NCBI GenBank assembly: GCA_001970855.1
Contig: LSSN01000769.1
Span: 3,346 to 15,171 of the forward strand
DNA: 11,826 bases
Origin: Smittium culicis
Lineage: Eukaryota; Kickxellomycota; Harpellomycetes; Harpellales; Legeriomycetaceae
Direction: 5' to 3'
The notes under the pieces were generated by a model. It was given only the letters and a program-made list of their open reading frames with translations, was not told the DNA's origin and did no database searches. Positions 7,704 to 11,826 of this stretch are shown piece by piece (the stretch's first letter is position 1; every line of letters starts with the position of its first letter). Made by a program: the position numbers and the translations under genes.

Positions 7704-7709
7704 AACATG
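7696..7709. repeat. Hairpin spanning the stop codon of the hydrophobic frame
   Basis: CATGTT, an AA loop and AACATG form a perfect 6-bp inverted repeat. The TAA stop of the open frame (7701-7703) lies in its centre. Confidence 0.45.
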
Positions 7710-7728
7710 CCAATAACTATTAAAGCCT

Positions 7729-7752
7729 CTGAATTAAAGTAATTTAATTCAG
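7729..7752. repeat. Strong perfect 10-bp hairpin
   Basis: CTGAATTAAA, a GTAA loop and TTTAATTCAG form a perfect 10-bp stem. It sits inside the TTAA-flanked element, 26 nt beyond the open frame's stop. It may be internal structure of the element or, less likely, a 3'-end signal. Confidence 0.6.
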
Positions 7753-7941
7753 CGTTGTTGGCTATATCTGGTGGGTCTAAAATAGTCTACCGCTCGGGAA
7801 AGGGTTAAAAGGAATATAATCACTAGAGATCAATTTATTATTACTTTTTAACCAATTAATTCTTTTGGGTGGAGGAGATTATATATTGTAACTCTTTATG
7901 ATTCTGTTTTATTAAAAAAAACAAGTTACCTCTAATTTTTT

Positions 7942-7981
7942 AGCCAGCTCCGAACTGACACAGCCAAATTTCAGAAAATTT
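7942..7981 (+). mobile_element. Internally deleted LINE fragment
   Basis: Three blocks match the C-terminal coding part of the LINE in correct order with gaps. AGCCAGCTCCGAACTG matches 4608-4623 at 14 of 16 positions, ACAGCCAAATTT matches near 4653-4664, and CAGAAAATTT matches 4685-4694. The material between them is missing. This is the eroded remains of the same LINE family, about 90 bp upstream of the next copy. Confidence 0.5.
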
Positions 7982-8070
7982 AAATCTCTTAGAAAATTTC
8001 TTATTGGATAAACCAATAGGATAAAAGAATTTTTAAAAATGTTATTGCTTATCTACTCTCTCTGCACGGC

Positions 8071-8311
8071 CGATCAGAAATTTGAGCTTGAAACAGCCAA
8101 ATTTTTGATCAGCATCCGCGTGCCCTGAAAAAATGTACTGCAAAGTATAAATAGTTCACCAGTTACTTTGAACCAATGCCTAGTGGGTATATAACTGCTA
8201 GAGCGGCGGAGGATGGTCAGTTGAAATTTTTTTTTTTGAATTTTCATTAAACATTTGTAAAAAAATTTTTCATAATTTTTTTTATACATTTAAATCGTGT
8301 TTAATAAACTC
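8071..8311 (+). mobile_element. LINE 3'-end copy (last codons plus 3' UTR)
   Basis: The segment aligns with 4634-4870 from the last approximately 28 codons of the LINE polyprotein to the terminal GTTTAATAAAC (8299-8309). The conserved CTGCTAGAGCGGCGGA occurs at 8195-8210. The coding remnant has one T fewer than 4377-4715 in a T-run near 8102-8106, so its frame is broken, although the equivalent TAG stop is still seen at about 8149-8151. It is extremely 5'-truncated and more diverged than the copy at 4377, hence probably older. No poly(A) tail follows. Confidence 0.82.
8195..8210 (+). other. Conserved LINE 3' UTR core, second copy
   Basis: CTGCTAGAGCGGCGGA is identical to 4756-4771 while the flanks differ, suggesting selection during the element's active life or chance survival of GC-rich positions. 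Confidence 0.5.
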
Positions 8312-10031
8312 TTAACATAATAAAAAACGTTTTTTTATGATAATAAAGCTATTATATTATCGAACATAAAATTATAATCCAGTAAGTATTATTATTTTTG
8401 AATTAAGATATTTTTCTTGTAGTTATTGTACGAATGAACGAAAATTACAATAAATTATTATCTTTTCAGTATAAATAAAAAGCTAATAAATTTTTTTAAT
8501 CATATATGTTGAAGTTTCAGCTACTATGACATAGTTCTTCGTAGTTCTTATAGTTTTATTGAGGGCTGAAAAGAATTCTTTTTAAAATTATGTATTTTTT
8601 ACTATGAATTTTATTTTTGGTTTGGTTAGCGTAGGCAAATATATTTTTTTATTAATTTGATCAAAAATATAAGATTAAAAACAACAAACTTATATAAAAA
8701 TTAGTATAATATCTATTTATCTCAGTTTGAAAAAAAAAATATTCCAAATAATTTTTTGATATTTTTTTTTGTCAATGGAATTTCCCTGTTTTTATTAGGC
8801 TTTCTTTTTAAGCGTTACGAACTCAAATTTGCCTTTTAATTTTTTTTAAAAGGATTAATCGCTAAATGTAATAAAATGGATAAAATTACGTGTCTACTTT
8901 ACATACATTCTTTTTTTAAATTAAGTTTGAATATTAGACACGACAATAATAAAGCGTAGAGATAAATAAAAAATATTAAATCACAAATACTCTTCTGTTC
9001 CACATGTATTTCGTAATTTTAAAAAATAAAAAGGGAAATATGATCGAAAAAAAAGGTGATGTTACAATATACCTGTAATTATTATAAATTATTAGATCAA
9101 AAATATAATTAGAGTCTTTATATCCATTTATATATCCGAGTTCAGATTAATAAGAAAATACCGATGCGAAACTTGGATTATTTAGAATAAAAGAAAATAT
9201 CTATAAAAAAATATAATAATATCCTTAATTCGGTGAATTTTTAGATATTTTCGAATTGAAGTAAAAAATTTTTATAGTTATATATCATTTTTTATAATCA
9301 ATTGATTATTTAAGTTAATTAAAAAAATTAATAGCATCAAAATAGAGTAAAAAGTATATAAATAAGTTATAACTCAAAAATCCAAAGCCAAAAATTTGTT
9401 AAATGGATAAAATATTATTTACATTATAGCTTTAATATTAAAGTTTTTGAAACTGATATAAAAAATTATAAGAGATTTAAGAAATTAATATATTCTTCCA
9501 ATTTTAATAGTTACTAGTTCAAAAAATCAAAACATCATTTTTAAAATTCATTAAATATATTTTTTATAATATTAAATTATATCATTAATCGAAGATAAAA
9601 GTATTATACGTTAAAAACTAATACCACTATTATAAATTTTAATACTTAATTTTTTTTGGAACATATTTATAAAGTATTATAAAAAACCAAATTTAAAATA
9701 AATAAAAGATTCTAATCATAATCATTTTACAACTGAGTAGCTGATACTTGCGAATAATAAATTTTTGTATCAGCTCATTAAAAATTAGAAATTTATATTA
9801 AATTTAGTCTGGATTCATTTAGTATTTATTATCTGGTCGCATTAAGTAAATATATGCATCTCTAAAAGATAAATAATAATAAAATTCAATTTAGAATAAC
9901 TAAAATGTAAAAAAAATTCTTATCAGATATTCTCAACAATTAGCAATTTAATAAGATTATATTTTACGGACAAATATATAAAATACACTATAAAATTTTA
10001 TTATTAATAAATTTATAGTAATAATAATAAA
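8312..10031. other. Long AT-rich region without recognisable genes
   Basis: No frame has protein-like composition and no RNA gene was recognised. Minor structure is present: a palindrome AAAAGAATTCTTTT (8569-8582), tandem TAGTTCTT-like repeats near 8533-8556, an 8-bp inverted repeat CGTGTCTA/TAGACACG (8889-8896 and 8935-8942), and the hairpin at 9739-9775. Confidence 0.6.
9739..9775. repeat. 9-bp perfect hairpin in AT-rich spacer
   Basis: AGCTGATAC (9739-9747) and GTATCAGCT (9767-9775) are perfect reverse complements around a 19-nt AT-rich loop. No function is evident. Confidence 0.45.
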
Positions 10032-11826
10032 GGATGCCGATCATAAATTTTGCTGTTTCCATCTCAAAAATTTTGATTGTGTGTGACAGCTCGAAGCTGG
10101 CTCAAAGATTGTTTAGACTCCCCCCCTCCAAGGAGTTTGCCAACTAGCCCCAACCGGGCTTCGTTGAAATTCGAAAGTAAATTTTTTTCGTCAGAGCGGA
10201 TCGGCATCGGTATGAACCGGCCGATCGTCGATGATCGGTGATTTCGCCACCGACTGCAGCTCAGAAGTATGTGTTCGACCGTCTCAGGCACACACAAGTT
10301 GCAGCAGGGGCAAAAATTTTTGAATTTTTGGTCGACGATTTTCATGTTCGACAGGCGCTGGGCAGTCCGGAATGAGCCCATACGCATTTTTCTAATATCC
10401 TGAAGGCCCAGCTTTAGGTCCGGATACATTGCTTGAAAGTCAACCCAGTTGCCTTTTTTGCCAATTTTTCGGCCCACCGTTCATTGATGGATGACATACC
10501 GGTTATTTAGTCGTTTCTGGTCGACTATCATGATAATAGTCTGACCGGTTGAGTCTTGGGAGCAAAATTTTTTGATCCACCGGACACTCCCGGTCACCTA
10601 GGTGGCCATCTGGGCCTTCATCGGAGCCTTGATGAGGTCGGCGATCCATGTTTATAAGGTCGGCCACTTATGATATGCACGCTCACGGGCTGTGCTGGTG
10701 CGCATGAACACTGAGCTTATGCCCAGTTCATCCCTGATACGTTCCATGGCGGCTGATTTTCCGACACTGGCAACCATTCGGATTGCCTTGTCGATTTCTG
10801 ACTGTATGGGCTTGCATCTGGCTTCGCTCATGCCAAATGTCTCCCCACCGTAACATCCAATCGGTATCAGAACCAAATTGATGAACTTTATTTTTAGTGC
10901 TGTCAGAACATCAGACCGACTCAATAAGCTGTACGCAGCGTATACAGCCTTCCTGACCTTGTTCTTGTTTTTCTTGATCGTCCCAGATACATCCCACTTG
11001 CTATTCATAATATAGCCCAAGTAGGTGTACTGGTCAGTGGAGTCGACTTTTTGGCACTGCAGGGTCATATCAGTGGTCAACACCCCGCTTATAGTCATTA
11101 TCCCGCACTTGGAGGCATTCACAGCCATTTCCCAAGTGTCCGACCATTCGGTAATGTTATCCAGTGCGGCTTGTAAATCGGCTGATGATTCGGCCAATAG
11201 CACGGCATCGTCGGCAAACAGTAGTCCTGGTATGCGTGAGGTGAGCCCAGGCACCCGCACACCTCGTACGCCCTTGAATATATCATTAATATAAAAATCG
11301 AAAAGTATCGGCGAGGCTGGGCACCCTTGCCGCACTCCACAGAGGTATTCGGCGGAGTTTGAAACTTCATTTCCTACATTAACTGCGATTTTCGGGGCAT
11401 CATACATGCTCTTGATTATATTGAGGAGTTTGCCCCCAATGCCCACTGATCGCAGTTTATGCAGTAGGGCCATGTGGGGGACCCGGTCGTAGGCCTTGCT
11501 ATAGTCGATATAGCACAGCCATGTTTCCTTGTTCTGAATTTTGCGTCGGCGTACTATTTCGTATAGAGTGGTCGCTTGGCCCGCATACTCCTCGAAATTC
11601 CGAAATCTAGCTTGCTCTTTTACCAATATTTGGTATTTCGCATCGATTTTGCTGAGTTTGGTGGCCACAATTTTGGCCACCAGTTTTGCCAGTGTTGGGA
11701 TCAGTGATATCCCTCGGTAGTTATCTGGGTCATTGAAGTCACATATTTTAGGAACTGGGACCACCACTGAAGTTTGTAGGAATTGGGGTATATTTCCAGT
11801 ATCATACATAATATTGATGATTTTAT
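10032..11826 (-). mobile_element. LINE (non-LTR retrotransposon), partial at both ends
   Basis: The segment is a reverse-strand non-LTR retrotransposon copy that runs off the window at its 5' side. At its 3' side similarity to the copies at 4377 and 8071 stops after the codons around 10032, so the last approximately 20 codons and the whole 3' UTR are missing and replaced by (TTA)n-rich sequence. Loss of the 3' end is not produced by target-primed reverse transcription, so a later deletion or rearrangement is likely. About half of its bases are G or C by eye, in sharp contrast with the spacer. Confidence 0.93.
10032..11826 (-). pseudogene. LINE reverse transcriptase polyprotein, broken
   Basis: This is the polyprotein that would copy LINE RNA into DNA at the insertion site. 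One frame runs from the window edge to 10064. Counting from the Met at 11809, which is internal because the frame is open to the edge, it shows the RT fingers motif PDNYRGISLIP (28-38), motif A YIDYSKAYD with Asp102, motif B GVRQGCPASP (158-167), motif C FADD (198-201), and the thumb-side TYLGYIMN (262-269). The catalytic aspartates are intact. The usual QAGFR segment reads QARFR (66-70). A C-x2-C-x6-H-x4-C zinc knuckle lies at 10256-10303. The frame is interrupted by TAA (10652-10654), TAG (10598-10600) and TGA (10481-10483), and one extra T in a T-run at 10066-10070 creates the TGA at 10064-10066. Any endonuclease domain lies outside the window. No restriction-like endonuclease is visible after the knuckle. 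The clade is undetermined. Confidence 0.93.

Larger units (their letters stand above)
7611..7808. mobile_element. Second piggyBac-type MITE with TTAA duplication
   Basis: TTAA-CCTTTTCCCG (7611-7624) at the left and CGGGAAAGGG-TTAA (7795-7808) at the right form terminal inverted repeats that match at 13 of 14 positions including the TTAA. The 190-bp interior has no transposase. Termini of the form TTAACCCTTT are well known in piggyBac-superfamily elements, so a non-autonomous member is the best reading. The terminal repeat differs from that of the element at 1492-1591, which makes it a separate family. The short repeat length leaves some chance of coincidence. The element contains two hairpins (7696-7709 and 7729-7752). 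Confidence 0.6.

Noticed and set aside
8074..8289. 71-codon reverse-strand frame
   Set aside because: It is antisense to the LINE 3'-end copy and largely reads through the UTR T-runs. It has no independent support.
10064..10477. Separate 137-codon gene starting at GTG
   Set aside because: It is in the same frame as the RT upstream and only appears separate because of nonsense codons; GTG is not a natural start here.
11025..11370. Frames of 89 codons (plus) and 83 codons (minus) inside the LINE
   Set aside because: Both overlap the reverse transcriptase core in other frames; the RT motifs identify the true frame.
1..11826. CRISPR array, prokaryotic operon or defence system
   Set aside because: No regularly spaced repeats, no ribosome-binding sites and no operon spacing; all recognised features are eukaryotic.

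Overview
Organism: this is eukaryotic nuclear DNA from a very AT-rich, gene-sparse genome. The evidence is long A/T-dominated spacers, single genes far apart with TATA-like boxes and an AATAAA signal, decayed non-LTR (LINE) retrotransposon copies, and two small TTAA-flanked inverted-repeat elements of piggyBac type. There are no operons or bacterial ribosome-binding sites. An AT-rich, repeat-bearing microsporidian or other early-diverging fungus would fit, but nothing here fixes the lineage, so this is only a guess.

Layout: 1-1431 is AT-rich spacer. At 1432-1729 there is a pair of diverged direct repeats; the first copy carries a 92-bp TTAA-flanked element and the second keeps the matching empty TTAA. 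An inverted repeat (2637-2768) and a foldback segment (2947-3079) lie before the first gene. Gene 1 (3161-3667) encodes a small predicted secreted protein with a His/Asn-rich tail. A 5'-truncated LINE copy sits at 4377-4870. After about 1.5 kb of AT-rich spacer comes gene 2 (6524-7339), another predicted secreted protein of unknown family. Next is a hydrophobic open frame (7401-7703) whose 3' end lies inside a second TTAA-flanked element (7611-7808). LINE debris follows at 7942-7981 and 8071-8311. An empty AT-rich stretch runs to 10031, and a long reverse-strand LINE copy (10032-11826) runs off the window edge.

How it fits together: the two convincing host genes are unrelated singletons that share only a predicted route to the secretory pathway. 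Most of the remaining identifiable content is transposon. At least three copies belong to one LINE family. Two of them keep the 3' end, with an AATAAA-containing terminus, a conserved 16-nt core and no poly(A) tail. The third has lost its 3' end and holds most of a reverse transcriptase with intact catalytic residues, broken by three nonsense codons and one frameshift. No defence system, operon or biosynthetic cluster is visible.
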